The notes under the pieces: model-generated
Told to the model about the DNA's origin: nothing
What the model saw: the letters and a program-made list of their open reading frames with translations, nothing else
The model's database searches: none
NCBI RefSeq assembly: GCF_013618625.1
Contig: NZ_JABRWO010000019.1
Span: 1-63,817, forward strand
Source of the DNA: Bremerella alba
GTDB lineage: Bacteria; Planctomycetota; Planctomycetia; Pirellulales; Pirellulaceae
Direction: 5' to 3'
Length of the DNA stretch: 63,817 bases
Position numbers and translations under genes: made by a program
Part shown: positions 63,450-63,817 of the stretch, one piece after another
Layout of the letters: each line of letters starts with the position of its first letter
Position numbering within the stretch: the stretch's first letter is position 1

Positions 63450-63817
63450 GCGTAAGCCATTCACTTTGCTTGCGCACTCTGGGCAGCTACCGCTAGCACT
63501 GCCACTACGTTAAACTCAGTGCTGCCTTCCCATTTACCCAGAAGCAGTGGCTGACGCTATTCTTCCATAGCATGACTATTTTCTTTCATGACAGGGTAAT
63601 CGGGAACATTCAGCTGAAAGCTGCACGTATCAGTTATCCTAATCCTGGCATATATGGGGCATTTTTGCGTTTTAAGGAGCGTCCGGGTGTAATTATCTCG
63701 TCTCCCAGCGTAAATTTTGGAAGAAATGTACCACGATCTGATTGATTGTTGGCAATTCGGGATGCATAATCTAGGTGTTTTAATACAAATGAGTTAGCTA
63801 TCACTCTCCCCCGACCC
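63450..63817. other. Window end, no gene seen
   Basis: About 370 bases after purN without a credible gene. The last 150 bases are A+T-rich. No terminator with a T-run is obvious; an imperfect hairpin GCGTAAG / CTTGCGC lies at 63450-63475 directly after the stop and may serve. Confidence 0.5.

Overview
The window looks like a chromosomal segment from a marine or freshwater planctomycete, probably Pirellulaceae-like. This is an inference from gene content: two secreted formylglycine-type sulfatases, a GDSL hydrolase fused to a DUF1080-type domain, a CE15-like esterase, an HGD-type serine/threonine kinase, two groEL genes around one groES, and many palindromic repeats. Coding density is high, GC is moderate, and strands alternate in short operons.

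Layout. 0-4 kb: a DUF7691-like protein, then an NfeD-like membrane protein with flotillin. 4.2-5.3 kb: a 382-residue protein in which I see a degenerate colicin-M-like domain. 5.4-11.2 kb: a GspF/PilC-type protein, prephenate dehydrogenase, a PurS-PurL fusion and PurQ. 11.2-15.6 kb (minus): a ParE-like toxin/antitoxin pair and a ribose-type sugar ABC operon (binding protein, ATPase, permease). The binding protein reads as a circular permutation: its C-terminal-lobe segment precedes its N-terminal-lobe segment. 16-27 kb: two sulfatases, GDSL-DUF1080, an A+T-richer two-gene island (PARP-like ADP-ribosyltransferase fold plus an overlapping 59-codon gene), OsmC, a tiny lipoprotein, a kinase, and a secreted beta-helix protein. 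27.3-32.6 kb: an RDD protein and two HUH-type transposases (a REP-associated one with perfect 26-bp inverted flanks, and an IS200-like one set among triple-hairpin repeats), with clpB between them. 32.7-34.6 kb: dnaK. 35-40.4 kb: pheA, tpiA, secG, yicC, gmk, rpoZ, coaC-like. 41-47 kb: a GDSL hydrolase, an alpha/beta-hydrolase, a GNAT-nitrilase fusion and an M42-type peptidase. 47-53 kb: groEL1, groES, groEL2, dnaJ, grpE. 53-58.7 kb: FmdB-type zinc ribbon, YacG, a membrane protein, P-II with a pseudo-receiver, CE15 esterase, HNH nuclease with a structured leader, and a MOSC protein. 59.4-63.4 kb: ileS and purN.

Functionally the window joins a nearly complete set of general chaperones (ClpB, DnaK, DnaJ, GrpE, GroEL x2, GroES) with de novo purine synthesis (PurSL, PurQ, PurN), aromatic amino acid synthesis (TyrA, PheA), and exported hydrolases suited to sulfated and acetylated polysaccharides. 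The best candidates for something new are the permuted sugar-binding protein, the colicin-M-like protein, the ADP-ribosyltransferase/small-gene pair, and the repeat structures around the two transposases. All assignments come from reading the sequence and remembered family features; no database search was run.
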